Assembly: GCF_020715685.1 (NCBI RefSeq)
Contig: NZ_CP085840.1
Location: 2,852,001-2,916,000 of the forward strand
Length of the DNA stretch: 64,000 nt
Direction: 5' to 3'
Source: Dermatobacter hominis
Lineage (GTDB): Bacteria > Actinomycetota > Acidimicrobiia > Acidimicrobiales > Microtrichaceae
The notes under the pieces: generated by a model
What the model was told of the DNA's origin: nothing
Seen by the model: the letters and a program-made list of their open reading frames with translations, nothing else
Database searches by the model: none
In this document: positions 8,054 to 16,747 of the stretch, piece after piece
How the letters are laid out: every line of letters begins with the position of its first letter
Numbering within the stretch: the stretch's first letter is position 1
Position numbers and translations under genes: made by a program

Positions 8054-9447
8054 TCCCGGCCCGTGCGCGCGAGCTGCTCGAGGAGGTCCGCCCGCTGGCG
8101 GACGCCTTCGCCGCGGCCGACGCCCGGATCTTCCTCGTCGGCGGCGTGGTCCGCGACCTCTTCGTCGACGACGCGCTCGCCGACGAGCGCATCGGCGACG
8201 ACATCGACCTGACCACCGACGCCCAGCCCGCCCGGATCAAGGCGATCATCGGGCCGATCGCCGACGCGGTGTGGACCCAGGGCGAGCGGTTCGGGACGAT
8301 CGGCTGCACGATCGGCGGCCGGACCTTCGAGATCACGACGCACCGCGCCGAGGCGTACACCTCCGACAGCCGCAAGCCGCAGGTGGCCTACACGACCGAC
8401 ATCGAGGTCGACCTCTCGCGCCGTGATTTCACGGTCAACGCGATGGCCCTCGAGGTCACGTCCGCCACGCCGGCGCTGATCGACCCGTTCGGCGGGCTCG
8501 CCGATTTGGCCGCGGGCGTGCTGCGCACGCCGCTCGACCCCGACGTCAGCTTCTCGGACGACCCGCTGCGGATGCTCCGCGCCGCCCGGTTCACCGCCGG
8601 CTACGGCCTCGAGCCCACCCCGGAGCTGGTCGCCGCCGTGCGCGCCGGCGTCGAGCGCCTTGAGATCGTGAGCGCCGAGCGCATCCGCGACGAGCTCTGC
8701 AAGCTCGTGACCGTCGACGACCCGTCCGCCGGGCTGTGGTTCGTCCACGACACCGGCCTCTCCGACATGTTCCTGCCCGAGCTGCCCGCCATGCGCCTCG
8801 AGCAGGACCCGATCCACCGCCACAAGGACGTGCTGAGCCACACGATCGCCGTCGTGGCCAAGGCCCGCAACGAGCTCAAGGTCCGGCTCGCCGCGCTCTT
8901 CCACGACGTCGGCAAGCCGAAGACGCGCTCGATCGGCGGCAAGGGCGTGTCGTTCCACCACCACGAGGTGGTCGGGGCGCGGATGACCCGGGACCGGATG
9001 AAGGCGCTGCGGTTCAGCAACGAGATGGTCCAGGACGTGACCCAGCTCGTGTACCTGCACCTGCGGTTCCACACGTACCAGATGGGTTGGACCGACGCGG
9101 CGGTGCGCCGGTTCGTCCGCGACGCCGGGCCGCTCCTGCCCGAGCTGATCGCCCTGACGCGCGCCGACTGCACCACCCGGAACAAGAAGCGCGCCGAGGC
9201 CCTCGACCGGCGGATCGACGACCTCGAGGAGCGGATCGCCGCGCTGCAGGCGAACGAGGAGCTGGCCGCGATCCGGCCCGATCTCGACGGCCAGCAGGTG
9301 ATGTCGCACCTCGGCATCCCGCCCGGGCGCGAGGTCGGCCGGGCGCTCGAGCACCTGCTGGAGCTGCGCCTGGAGCACGGCCCGCTCGACGAGGCGCGCG
9401 CCTACGCCGAGCTCGACGCCTGGTGGGCCGCTCGATCCGAGGCGTAG
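8050..9447 (+). CDS. pcnA: CCA-adding tRNA nucleotidyltransferase
   Basis: 465 residues. Adds or repairs the 3' CCA of tRNAs. The N-terminal class II nucleotidyltransferase head contains LVGGVVRDLF and DIDLTTDA with the catalytic acidic pair, then RRDFTVNAMAL. The neck has RMLRAARF. The C-terminal half carries an HD domain (LFHDVGKP, then HHHEVVGA), as in other actinobacterial PcnA proteins. The start is a GTG coupled to the upstream gene by a 4-base overlap. It lies divergently from the DUF6049/sigma operon, the standard near-origin arrangement. Confidence 0.96.
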   Translation: MIPARARELLEEVRPLADAFAAADARIFLVGGVVRDLFVDDALADERIGDDIDLTTDAQPARIKAIIGPIADAVWTQGERFGTIGCTIGGRTFEITTHRAEAYTSDSRKPQVAYTTDIEVDLSRRDFTVNAMALEVTSATPALIDPFGGLADLAAGVLRTPLDPDVSFSDDPLRMLRAARFTAGYGLEPTPELVAAVRAGVERLEIVSAERIRDELCKLVTVDDPSAGLWFVHDTGLSDMFLPELPAMRLEQDPIHRHKDVLSHTIAVVAKARNELKVRLAALFHDVGKPKTRSIGGKGVSFHHHEVVGARMTRDRMKALRFSNEMVQDVTQLVYLHLRFHTYQMGWTDAAVRRFVRDAGPLLPELIALTRADCTTRNKKRAEALDRRIDDLEERIAALQANEELAAIRPDLDGQQVMSHLGIPPGREVGRALEHLLELRLEHGPLDEARAYAELDAWWAARSEA

Positions 9448-9507
9448 CGCACGACGACCGGACGTCGTCGCGATCCGGCCGGAGGACCGGCCGACGGCGG
9501 CTCCCTC

Positions 9508-10317
9508 TCAGATGCCGAGCTTGCGGGCGCGCACGACGAACGTGGGCGGGACCCACTCGAGCAGCGTCGACGAGTGGATGCTCTGCGCGTCGGTCACCGG
9601 CTCGGGCTCGAGCAGCGCGTCGACCTGGAAGTTCGACCGCGACAGCGTCGTGAACACGTCGCCGATCTGGTGGACGTGGGTCACGCCCTCGTCGCCGCCG
9701 GCGCGCCACGCGAGCGGCGAGGCGCTCCACGCCGTGCGCGTGAGGTAGGGCGACGGCTGGTCGGGGTCGTCCTCGAGCATCGTGGCGAAGGGGTGCGGCA
9801 GGGAGAGGAGCAGCGCGCTGCCGGGCGTCAGCACGCGGTGGACCTGCCGGAACACCCGGCCGAGGTCCTGCACGCCCGCGAGCGAGTAGACGGCGATGAC
9901 GAGGTCGACGGTGTCGGCACGGACGAAGGCGAGGTCGGCGAGATCGCTGTGGTGGAACTCGACGCGGACCTCGGCGACGTCGGCCGCGGCGCGGGCCTGG
10001 GCGAGTCGCGCCGTCGAGGCCTCGACGGCCGTGACGCGGGCGCCGCGGCGGGCCAGCGCGATCGTCGCTGCGCCGGCGCCGCAGCCGAGGTCGAGCACGC
10101 GCTTGCCGTCGACCGGTCCGACGAGGCGCTCGAGCGCCTCGTCGTCGAGGTCGGGGCCGAGCCGGACCCGGTCGCGGCCGCCCTCGGCGCCGTGCGGGAA
10201 GCTCGCGGGCGGCAGCTGGAGCTGGGAGGCGGCGTCGCGCACGAGCGCGGGGCGCGAGCTGAGGTTGCCCGCCGAGGGGTGGCGCGGCCGGCCGGACGCG
10301 GAAGCAGAGGTCGCCAT
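9508..10317 (-). CDS. Class I SAM-dependent methyltransferase
   Basis: 269 residues. Rossmann methyltransferase with motif I VLDLGCGAGAATIALA (about 94-109), motif II acidic end (VTAVEAS), and motif IV/V (VDLVIAVYSLAGVQDLGRVF, RVLTPGSALLLSLPHP). The first 60 residues are low-complexity and basic. It resembles UbiE/methyltransferase-11 proteins. Neither the substrate nor a pathway is suggested by neighbours (pcnA convergent, DUF5318 divergent). Confidence 0.88.
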   Translation of the reverse strand: MATSASASGRPRHPSAGNLSSRPALVRDAASQLQLPPASFPHGAEGGRDRVRLGPDLDDEALERLVGPVDGKRVLDLGCGAGAATIALARRGARVTAVEASTARLAQARAAADVAEVRVEFHHSDLADLAFVRADTVDLVIAVYSLAGVQDLGRVFRQVHRVLTPGSALLLSLPHPFATMLEDDPDQPSPYLTRTAWSASPLAWRAGGDEGVTHVHQIGDVFTTLSRSNFQVDALLEPEPVTDAQSIHSSTLLEWVPPTFVVRARKLGI

Positions 10318-10412
10318 CGCCGCTCAGTCTGGCGGAGGCGTCCCGGCGGGTCGTGGACCTCCGCGTCCGTGAGCGGGGTCCGACGCGGCCGCTCGCCGCG
10401 ACGGTCCGGCGG

Positions 10413-10418
10413 TACCCT
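10413..10418 (+). promoter_or_regulatory. -10 box of a likely leaderless promoter
   Basis: TACCCT is followed by 8 bases and the GTG at 10427. The same layout recurs before several other genes here and argues for GTG 10427 over the TTG at 10418. Confidence 0.55.
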
Positions 10419-10426
10419 TGGCGACC

Positions 10427-10840
10427 GTGCCGTTCCTCGCGCCGGAGTCCGGCGGACGTCCCGGGACCGAACCCGGCTCGGTGGACTACCGCTTCGCGCG
10501 CCGCCAGCTCCTGCACCGCGTCCGGTCCGGCGAGCTCACGCAGGCCGACGTGTGCGACGCCCAGCACGAGCTGCTCCGGGTCGGCCGGAACTGCGCGCAG
10601 CGCGCCCGCCACGACTGCCCGGTGTGCGGCGAGCACGAGCTGCGGCTCGCCCGGTTCGTGTTCGGCCCGCGCATGCCGGCGGGCGGGCGGGTGGTCGCCA
10701 GCCGCTCCGAGCTGCTGAAGCTGGCCGCCCGCACGAGCGGTCCGGGGCTGCGCTGCTACACGGTCGAGGTGTGCCTGAGCTGCCGGTGGAACCACCTGCT
10801 CGACATCACGCCCGTCGGCGGCCGCGCCGGCGACGCCTGA
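10427..10840 (+). CDS. DUF5318 family protein, zinc-ribbon-like
   Basis: 137 residues. Contains CPVCGEHEL near the middle and CLSCRW near the end, four Cys that could bind a metal. The N-terminal part is helical (VDYRFARRQLLHRVRSGELT). The family is typical of actinobacteria and sits immediately upstream of the bifunctional PBP (as Rv0049 and ponA1 in mycobacteria), as here. Function is unknown. The GTG at 10427 is chosen because the alternative TTG lies inside the -10 box. Confidence 0.88.
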   Translation: MPFLAPESGGRPGTEPGSVDYRFARRQLLHRVRSGELTQADVCDAQHELLRVGRNCAQRARHDCPVCGEHELRLARFVFGPRMPAGGRVVASRSELLKLAARTSGPGLRCYTVEVCLSCRWNHLLDITPVGGRAGDA

Positions 10841-10943
10841 CCGGCTCTCAGGATCCCGCGGGACCGCCGCGGGGTGCGCGGGGCAGAATGTCGCCGCCGC
10901 CCGCACGCCCCGGTTCAACCGGGCGCGGCCGCCGCCCCGTCCC

Positions 10944-13244
10944 ATGCCTGCTCCGCCACCGTCCTCCGACCGGCCTCGTCGCCGTGCCGCCGCGCCCGCG
11001 GCGCCGAAAGGTCGCGGACCGGCGCGGTCGGCCGCCGGCGGACCGCCGCGCCCGCCGTCCGGATCGGACCCGGCCGTGGCCGACGCCCCCAAGAAGCGCA
11101 GCTTCCTCTGGCGCTGGCGTCGCTTCGCCTACGCCGCGCTGGTGCTCGGCGTCGTTGCCATCGGCGGCGTGTGGGCCGCGCTGAACACGATCGAGCTCCC
11201 GCCCGCGAAGAGCCAGTCCGAGACCACCTTCGTCTGCGACATCGACGTCCCGGCGGGGGAGTGCGGCTTCGACAACTCGATGGCCCGGCTCTCGGCCAGC
11301 GAGGAGCGGGTGGTCGTGGACTACGACGACCTGCCGCCGGTGCTGGTCCAGGCCGTGCTCTCCGCGGAGGACCGGAACTTCTTCGACCACAACGGCGTCG
11401 ACCCGGTCGGCATCGCCCGCGCGTTCACTCAGGACATCATCGGCAGCAGCCAGTCCCAGCAGGGCGGCTCGACGATCACGCAGCAGTACGTGAAGTCGGT
11501 GTACCTGACCTCGGAGCGGACGCTGACGAGGAAGGTCAAGGAGGCGGTGCTCGCGGTCAAGCTCGAGCAGACCCTCGACAAGCGCGAGATCCTGACCCGC
11601 TACCTCAACGAGGTGTACTTCGGCCGGGGCGCCTACGGCGTCGAGGCGGCCTCCCGCGCCTACTTCGGCGTCGGGGTCAAGGACCTGACGCTGCCCCAGG
11701 CGGCCTACCTCGCCGGTTTGATCCGGGCACCCGAGCGGGCCGACGCGACCCGCGATGCCGACGAGGCGACGCGCCGGCGCAGGACCGTGCTGAACGCCAT
11801 GGTCGAGGAGGGCTACATCACCGAGGACCAGGCCGCGTTCGCGAACGCCGTGCCGTGGAACTCGGAGCCGACCTCACCGACCGGCCAACCGCAAGAGGTC
11901 ACCATCCAGCCCCGGGCCTCGGAGCACTCGGACCTCGGCGACGTGGAGTACAAGGAGCTCGGCTCGCAGTACTGGATCGAGTGGGTGCGGTCCCAGCTCC
12001 GTGAGCGCTTCGGACCCGGCGCCGAGACGAAGGGCCTGCGGGTCTACACGTCGTTCGACCCCAAGCTGCAGAAGTACGCCGTCGACGCGGTCAACAAGAC
12101 GCTCGACCAGCCCGACGGCCCGGTCGGCTCGCTCGTCGCGATCGACAAGGACGGTCGCATCCGCGCCATGTACGGCGGCCGTGACTACGAGGTCAACAAG
12201 GTCAACCTCGCGCTCGGCAGCGCGGGGGGCGGCTCGGGCCGCGCCCCCGGGTCGACGTTCAAGCCGTTCGCGCTCGCGGCGTTCGTCGAGGAGGGCTACT
12301 CGACCAAGTCGAAGTTCCGCGCCCCCGCCACGACGATGTTCCCGAGCGTGTTCGCCGAGCCCGGGAAGCTCTGGAAGCCCGGCAACTACGACAAGGCCGA
12401 CCACGGCGTGCAGTCCGTGGAGGAGGCGACCTGGGACTCGACGAACACCGTGTACGCCGGCATCGTCGACACCGTGACGCCCAACCGGCTCGCCGAGATG
12501 GCGACCCGCCTCGGCGTCCGGGCGCAGCTCGACCCGGTGTACGCCCTCGTGCTGGGCACCGAGGAGGTGTCGGTGCTCGACATGGCGTCGGCGTACTCGA
12601 CCTTCGCCGACCGCGGCCGCCACGTCGAGCCCTACGTGATCACCCGCATCGAGGACGCCGACGGCGAGGTGCTCTTCGACGCCGGCACCGAGGTGCAGCC
12701 CCAGCAGGTCATCAGCGAGGACGTCGCCGACACGGTGACGACCGTCCTCCAGGGCGTGATCCTCAAGGGCACCGGCTCCCGGGCCGGGCTCAAGACGCCG
12801 GCGGCGGGCAAGACCGGCACGACCAACGACGCCAAGGACGCCTGGTTCACCGGGTACACGTGCAACCTGACGACGTCGGTGTGGATGGGCTTCGAGCAGC
12901 CCGCGGAGATGAAGTCGTACAAGGGCCAGGCGGTCGCGGGCGGCTCGTTCCCGGCGACGATCTGGCGCGACTTCATGAGCAAGGCGACCGCCGGCGACGC
13001 CGCGTGCAAGTACCCGCCGACCGACGCCGGCACGAAGATCCTCAACTCCGGCATGGCCCTCACGAGCGGGTCGACGACGACCACGCCGAAGGGCTCGACC
13101 ACGGTGAAGCCCGGCGCGACGACGACCACGACGGCGAAGCCGGGCGCCTCGACCACGACGACGGCGCCGAGGCCGACCACCACCGCGCCGACGCCGCCGA
13201 CCGCGCCGCAGGCGGGCGCGGGCGGCGCCGCAGCGGGCCAGTAG
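10944..13244 (+). CDS. Class A penicillin-binding protein (transglycosylase/transpeptidase)
   Basis: 766 residues. Polymerises and crosslinks peptidoglycan outside the membrane. A basic Pro-rich cytoplasmic tail precedes one transmembrane helix (about 60-80). The GT51 domain has SAEDRNFFDHNG (catalytic E142), GGSTITQQ and LDKREILTRYLNEVYFG. The transpeptidase has S437 in STFK, S499 in STN and K623 in KTGT. The C-terminal 65 residues are Thr/Pro/Gly repeats (TTTT blocks), probably a wall-spanning tail. Gene order DUF5318-PBP-rpsF cluster matches the ponA1 locus of mycobacteria. Confidence 0.96.
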   Translation: MPAPPPSSDRPRRRAAAPAAPKGRGPARSAAGGPPRPPSGSDPAVADAPKKRSFLWRWRRFAYAALVLGVVAIGGVWAALNTIELPPAKSQSETTFVCDIDVPAGECGFDNSMARLSASEERVVVDYDDLPPVLVQAVLSAEDRNFFDHNGVDPVGIARAFTQDIIGSSQSQQGGSTITQQYVKSVYLTSERTLTRKVKEAVLAVKLEQTLDKREILTRYLNEVYFGRGAYGVEAASRAYFGVGVKDLTLPQAAYLAGLIRAPERADATRDADEATRRRRTVLNAMVEEGYITEDQAAFANAVPWNSEPTSPTGQPQEVTIQPRASEHSDLGDVEYKELGSQYWIEWVRSQLRERFGPGAETKGLRVYTSFDPKLQKYAVDAVNKTLDQPDGPVGSLVAIDKDGRIRAMYGGRDYEVNKVNLALGSAGGGSGRAPGSTFKPFALAAFVEEGYSTKSKFRAPATTMFPSVFAEPGKLWKPGNYDKADHGVQSVEEATWDSTNTVYAGIVDTVTPNRLAEMATRLGVRAQLDPVYALVLGTEEVSVLDMASAYSTFADRGRHVEPYVITRIEDADGEVLFDAGTEVQPQQVISEDVADTVTTVLQGVILKGTGSRAGLKTPAAGKTGTTNDAKDAWFTGYTCNLTTSVWMGFEQPAEMKSYKGQAVAGGSFPATIWRDFMSKATAGDAACKYPPTDAGTKILNSGMALTSGSTTTTPKGSTTVKPGATTTTTAKPGASTTTTAPRPTTTAPTPPTAPQAGAGGAAAGQ

Positions 13245-13245
13245 C

Positions 13246-13452
13246 TCAGCCGGGCTCGGGCGTGCGCCGCACGTGCGGGTACTGGTCGCAGCACGTGGCG
13301 CACCAGTCCTCGTCCTCGTCGACCACCTGGGTCTCGGCGAGCTCCTCGATCGACTGCGGATCGGTGGGCGCGCCGTCGGGCAGCACCAGGTAGACGCGCC
13401 GGACCGGCACGGTGTCCTCGCCGGTCCGGCCGCAGCTCGTGCAGGTCGCCAT
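13246..13452 (-). CDS. Small zinc-ribbon-like protein
   Basis: 68 residues. CTSCGRTGED at the start and WCATCCDQYP near the end provide two CxxC pairs, a likely zinc site, around a short acidic middle. It is convergent with the PBP gene and the stop codons are adjacent, with no room for a separate terminator. Function is unknown; no partner is evident. Confidence 0.7.
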   Translation of the reverse strand: MATCTSCGRTGEDTVPVRRVYLVLPDGAPTDPQSIEELAETQVVDEDEDWCATCCDQYPHVRRTPEPG

Positions 13453-13626
13453 GGCGGCACCGTACCGCCGCGGGCGCGGCGGCGGCCCCGCGCCGGCCCC
13501 TGCGATCGCTCAGGTCCCGGGGTGACACCCGACTCACCGGACTTCCCCCGCGCAGCCCGCGTGTCGTACCGTTCGTGGTGACGGCCGGCAGCCACGGGGC
13601 GCTGGACCTGACCAGGAGGTGGGCTG

Positions 13627-14625
13627 ATGGCTCACGAGACCGTTCCGACGAACGCTGCTCCCACGACCGACGGGGTGCCTGCCCGACCGGCGGAGGTCAT
13701 GGGGGCTGCCCGACCGGCGGAGGTCATGGGGACTGCCCGACCGGCGGAGGTCACCAGGACTGCCCGACCGGCGCGGATCACCGTGCCGTGGGTCCGGGCC
13801 CGCAAGGTCAGCGACCACGCCGACCCGCTGGTGATGGTGACGGCCTACGACGCGCCGGGCGCCCGCATCGCGGACGACGCCGGCGTGGACATGATCCTGG
13901 TGGGGGACTCCCTGGCCATGGTCGTGCTGGGCTACGAGGACACGCTGTCGGTCACCGTCGAGGACATGGCGCACCACGTGGCCGCGGTGGCCCGCGCCAA
14001 GCCGTCGGCGCTCGTCGTCGGCGATCTGCCCTGGATGAGCTACCACGTGTCGACCGAGGAGACGGTGCGCAACGCCGCCCAGCTGGTCCGGGCCGGGGCC
14101 CAGTGCGTGAAGCTCGAGGGTGGCCGCAAGCGGCTGGCGATGATCGAGGCCCTCGTCGACGCCGAGATCCCGGTGATGGGCCACCTCGGCCTCACGCCGC
14201 AGTCGATGCACGCGATGGGCGGGTTCCGGGTGCAGGCCAAGGAGTCCGAGGCGGCGCTCGCCCTGGTGGCCGACGCCAAGGCGCTGGCCCACGCCGGCTG
14301 CTTCGCGATCGTGCTCGAGGGCGTGCCGGACGAGGTCGCCCGCATGGTGACCGACGCGGTCGACGTCCCCACGATCGGCATCGGCGCCGGACCGCACTGC
14401 GACGGCCAGGTGCTCGTGTACCACGACCTGCTCGGCCTCGAGGACCGCACGCCCGCCAAGTTCGTGCGCCGCTACGCGGACCTCAAGGCCGCCTCGGTGG
14501 CGGCGATGTCGGACTTCGTCGTCGACGTCCGCAGCCGGGCGTTCCCCGACCACACCGAGAGCTACCACCTCAACGCGGAGCAGGCGGAGGCCCTGTCGCT
14601 GTACGGCGCCGCCCCGGTCGACTGA
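13627..14625 (+). CDS. panB: 3-methyl-2-oxobutanoate hydroxymethyltransferase (pantothenate synthesis)
   Basis: 332 residues. Transfers a hydroxymethyl group from methylene-THF to 2-oxoisovalerate to make ketopantoate. PanB motifs: VMVTAYDAPGARIADDAGVD, ILVGDSLAMVVLGY, KLEGG, GHLGLTPQS, ALVLE-like IVLEGVP, and IGIGAGPHCDGQVLVYHDLLG (split here only for length). It is about 55 residues longer at the N-terminus than usual. The extra part contains four 9-residue repeats (ARPAEVMGT type). RBS AGGAGG lies 5 bases before the ATG. Confidence 0.95.
   Translation: MAHETVPTNAAPTTDGVPARPAEVMGAARPAEVMGTARPAEVTRTARPARITVPWVRARKVSDHADPLVMVTAYDAPGARIADDAGVDMILVGDSLAMVVLGYEDTLSVTVEDMAHHVAAVARAKPSALVVGDLPWMSYHVSTEETVRNAAQLVRAGAQCVKLEGGRKRLAMIEALVDAEIPVMGHLGLTPQSMHAMGGFRVQAKESEAALALVADAKALAHAGCFAIVLEGVPDEVARMVTDAVDVPTIGIGAGPHCDGQVLVYHDLLGLEDRTPAKFVRRYADLKAASVAAMSDFVVDVRSRAFPDHTESYHLNAEQAEALSLYGAAPVD
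13681..13788 (+). repeat. In-frame 27-bp tandem repeat in the panB 5' end
   Basis: Units at 13681-13707, 13708-13734, 13735-13761 and a diverged 13762-13788. Each codes for ARPAEV plus three variable residues. The first two units are nearly identical, which suggests recent expansion. The repeat lies before the conserved PanB fold. Confidence 0.9.
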
Positions 14626-14728
14626 GCGCCGGCGGCGGCCCGGCCGGGTCGGCTGTCAGGGGGTCGCGCGAGCGTGTGCGGCGACCCCACGGACGGGGCC
14701 GGCTGGCGGTGACCAGGGGGGCCACCAC

Positions 14729-14734
14729 TACACT
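14729..14734 (+). promoter_or_regulatory. -10 box for the rpsF-ssb-rpsR-rplI operon
   Basis: TACACT lies about 105 bases before rpsF, leaving a structured 5' leader. No strong -35 is seen. Confidence 0.45.
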
Positions 14735-14761
14735 TCCCCTTCTCATCAAGAGCCCGGTTCC

Positions 14762-14803
14762 GGCCGGGTGCCCTGTCCTGCAGGTCGCAGGACCCTGACG
14801 GCC
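14762..14803 (+). promoter_or_regulatory. Candidate S6:S18 autoregulatory leader hairpin
   Basis: GGCCG (14762-14766) pairs with CGGCC (14799-14803), and GTCCTGC (14775-14781) pairs with GCAGGAC (14787-14793) around a 5-base loop, leaving an asymmetric internal loop. An S6:S18-binding mRNA leader ahead of rpsF is known in many bacteria. The match here is by position and shape only. Confidence 0.4.
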
Positions 14804-14838
14804 CCAGCGGGTCGAGGTCCAGAGGGAGGTACCTGAAC

Positions 14839-15171
14839 GTGCCGACACGCGCGTACGAACTGATGATCATCGTCGACCAGGACGCCGATGACGCCGCCAA
14901 CCGTGCGGTCATCGAGCGGGTCAAGGAGATGGTGGCCGCCGACGGCGGGACCGCCCCCAAGGTCGACAACTGGGGCCGGCGTCGCTTCGCCTACCCCATC
15001 GACCACAAGCAGGAGGGCGTCTACACCGTCCTCGAGATCGTGACCGAGGCCCCGAACCTCGACGAGATCGACCGCTTCCTCCGCCTGGCGGACGACGTCG
15101 TCCGCCACAAGCTGATCCGGCTGCCCGACAAGGAGGCCGCTCGTCGCGGGCTCCTCACGGCCGCCGGCTGA
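14839..15171 (+). CDS. rpsF: Ribosomal protein bS6
   Basis: 110 residues. Small-subunit protein that binds the 16S rRNA central domain together with S18. YELMIIVDQDADD, NWGRRRFAYPIDHKQEGVY and LRLADDVVRHKLIRLPDKE are typical. The start is a GTG with AGGGAGGT upstream. First gene of the rpsF-ssb-rpsR-rplI operon. Confidence 0.97.
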   Translation: MPTRAYELMIIVDQDADDAANRAVIERVKEMVAADGGTAPKVDNWGRRRFAYPIDHKQEGVYTVLEIVTEAPNLDEIDRFLRLADDVVRHKLIRLPDKEAARRGLLTAAG

Positions 15172-15187
15172 ACGAGGAGGAACGGAT

Positions 15188-15640
15188 ATGGCAGGCAACT
15201 ACGTCGAGCTGATCGGCAACCTGACCCGCGACCCCGAGCTGCGGTTCATCCCCAGCGGCGCGGCCGTCGCCAATTTCGGGCTCGCGGTGAACCGCCGGTG
15301 GCGGAACCAGCAGAGCAACGAGTGGGAGGAAGAGGTCGCCTTCTTCGACATCGTGTGCTGGCGTGAGCTCGCCGAGAACGTGAGCGAGTCGCTCACGAAG
15401 GGCACTCGCGTGATGGTCTCGGGCCGGCTGCAGCAGCGCAGCTGGGAGACCGACAACGGCGAGAAGCGCAACAAGGTGGAGGTCCTCGCCGACGAGGTCG
15501 GGCCGAGCCTCCGCTGGGCCACCGCCCAGGTCCAGAAGACGGAGCGCCGCGAGGGCGGTGGTGGTGGCGGCGGGTTCGACGCCCCGATGCCCGCTGCGCC
15601 GCCCGCCGGCGGGTACGACGACAACGAGGAGCCGTTCTGA
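15188..15640 (+). CDS. ssb: Single-stranded DNA-binding protein
   Basis: 150 residues. An N-terminal OB fold ([49 protein letters not shown]) is followed by a short Gly-rich linker and the acidic tip DDNEEPF, which docks replication and repair partners. RBS GAGGAGG lies before the ATG. The stop overlaps the rpsR start (TGATG), which is consistent with coupling. Confidence 0.97.
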   Translation: MAGNYVELIGNLTRDPELRFIPSGAAVANFGLAVNRRWRNQQSNEWEEEVAFFDIVCWRELAENVSESLTKGTRVMVSGRLQQRSWETDNGEKRNKVEVLADEVGPSLRWATAQVQKTERREGGGGGGGFDAPMPAAPPAGGYDDNEEPF

Positions 15641-16077
15641 TGGCGAAGCCACAGCAGAAGCGGGGCAAGCCCAAGGACACGGGCCGCCGCGTCAAGAAGA
15701 AGGTGTCCATCCTCAACACCGAGCAGGTCGACTACGTCGACTGGAAGGACGCGAACCTGCTCCGCCGCTTCATGTCCGACCGGGCCAAGATCCGCGCCCG
15801 TCGCGTCACCGGCAACGACACGAAGCAGCAGCGCGAGGTCGCCAAGGCGATCAAGAACGCCCGCGAGATGGCGCTCCTTCCCTACACGAACCGCGTCACG
15901 ACGCAGCGCGGCGGCCGCCGCGACCGCGACGGCGACGACCGTCGTCCGCCGCGCGGCGACCGTCCCGACCGTCCCGACCGTCCCGAGCGCGACGAGGCCG
16001 CACCGGCCACCTCCGAGTTCGAGGCCATCGAGGGCACCGAGGAGACGGCCGGCGTGACCGAGGGGAGCGAGGCATGA
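15640..16077 (+). CDS. rpsR: Ribosomal protein bS18 with a long disordered C-terminal tail
   Basis: 145 residues, against about 75-90 in most bacteria. The S18 core lies at residues 18-84 ([22 protein letters not shown], then [21 protein letters not shown]). It is the zinc-free form: the CxxC of C+ paralogues is replaced (VSILNTEQ). After [14 protein letters not shown] the chain continues for about 60 residues of RPDRPDRP repeats and an acidic Glu/Thr end. The tail is in frame and ends in an ATGA overlap with rplI, so it is real, not a frameshift. Confidence 0.95.
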   Translation: MAKPQQKRGKPKDTGRRVKKKVSILNTEQVDYVDWKDANLLRRFMSDRAKIRARRVTGNDTKQQREVAKAIKNAREMALLPYTNRVTTQRGGRRDRDGDDRRPPRGDRPDRPDRPERDEAAPATSEFEAIEGTEETAGVTEGSEA

Positions 16078-16529
16078 CCGACGTGAAGGTGATCCTGCGG
16101 GCCGACGTCTCCGGGCTCGGGAAGCGGGGCGACATCGTCGAGGTCTCGAAGGGCTACGCCCGCAACTTCCTGGCGCCGCGCGAGCTGGCGTTCCCGGCCA
16201 CCGACGGCGCGACGTCGCAGGCCGAGGCCATGCGCCGGTCCCGCGACGTCAAGGACGCCAAGGACCGCGAGGGGGCCGAGGAGATCGCCAAGGTGCTCGT
16301 CGCCCGGACGATCGAGATCCCGGCGCGCGTCGGCTCCGGCGGCCGGCTGTTCGGCTCCGTGACGACCACCGAGGTGGCCGACGCGGTGCTCGAGCAGACG
16401 GGCATCGAGCTCGACCGCAAGGACCTCCAGATGGAGGAGCACATCAAGGAGCTGGGCACGCACCACGTGTTCGCCCGGCTGCACGCGGACGTGCAGTTCC
16501 CGATCACCGTCGAGGTCGTCGAGGGCTGA
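16074..16529 (+). CDS. rplI: Ribosomal protein bL9
   Basis: 151 residues. Large-subunit protein with an N-terminal domain ([35 protein letters not shown]), a central helix and a C-terminal domain ([18 protein letters not shown]). The ATG overlaps the rpsR stop (ATGA). It is the last gene of the operon; a strong GC-rich hairpin follows. Confidence 0.97.
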   Translation: MTDVKVILRADVSGLGKRGDIVEVSKGYARNFLAPRELAFPATDGATSQAEAMRRSRDVKDAKDREGAEEIAKVLVARTIEIPARVGSGGRLFGSVTTTEVADAVLEQTGIELDRKDLQMEEHIKELGTHHVFARLHADVQFPITVEVVEG

Positions 16530-16550
16530 GCCCCGCCGACGCGACATCGT

Positions 16551-16590
16551 CGACACGGGCCGGGCACCTGCGGGGGCCCGGCCCGTGTCG
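16551..16590 (+). terminator. Strong hairpin after rplI
   Basis: A 15-bp perfect stem (arms 16551-16565 and 16576-16590) with a 10-base loop. There is no U-tract, as is common for GC-rich actinobacterial terminators. It separates the ribosomal operon from dnaB. Confidence 0.75.
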
Positions 16591-16735
16591 CGCCCGGCCC
16601 GGGCGAGCGTTGCGCTCGCCGTCGGCGTTCTGCGTGCGACGCGCGTCGTGGTGCGACGTCGAGCGCACGAGGAACGTGCGCCCGCCGAGGCCGGCGGCCA
16701 CGGGGTGGCCCCGTTCGAGTGCCACACCCCCTGCC

Positions 16736-16741
16736 TAGGTT
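16736..16741 (+). promoter_or_regulatory. -10 box upstream of dnaB
   Basis: TAGGTT, then 6 bases, then an ATG at 16748 that opens a short reading frame. Transcription from here would give dnaB a leader of about 130 bases. Confidence 0.4.
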
Positions 16742-16747
16742 GCTCCC

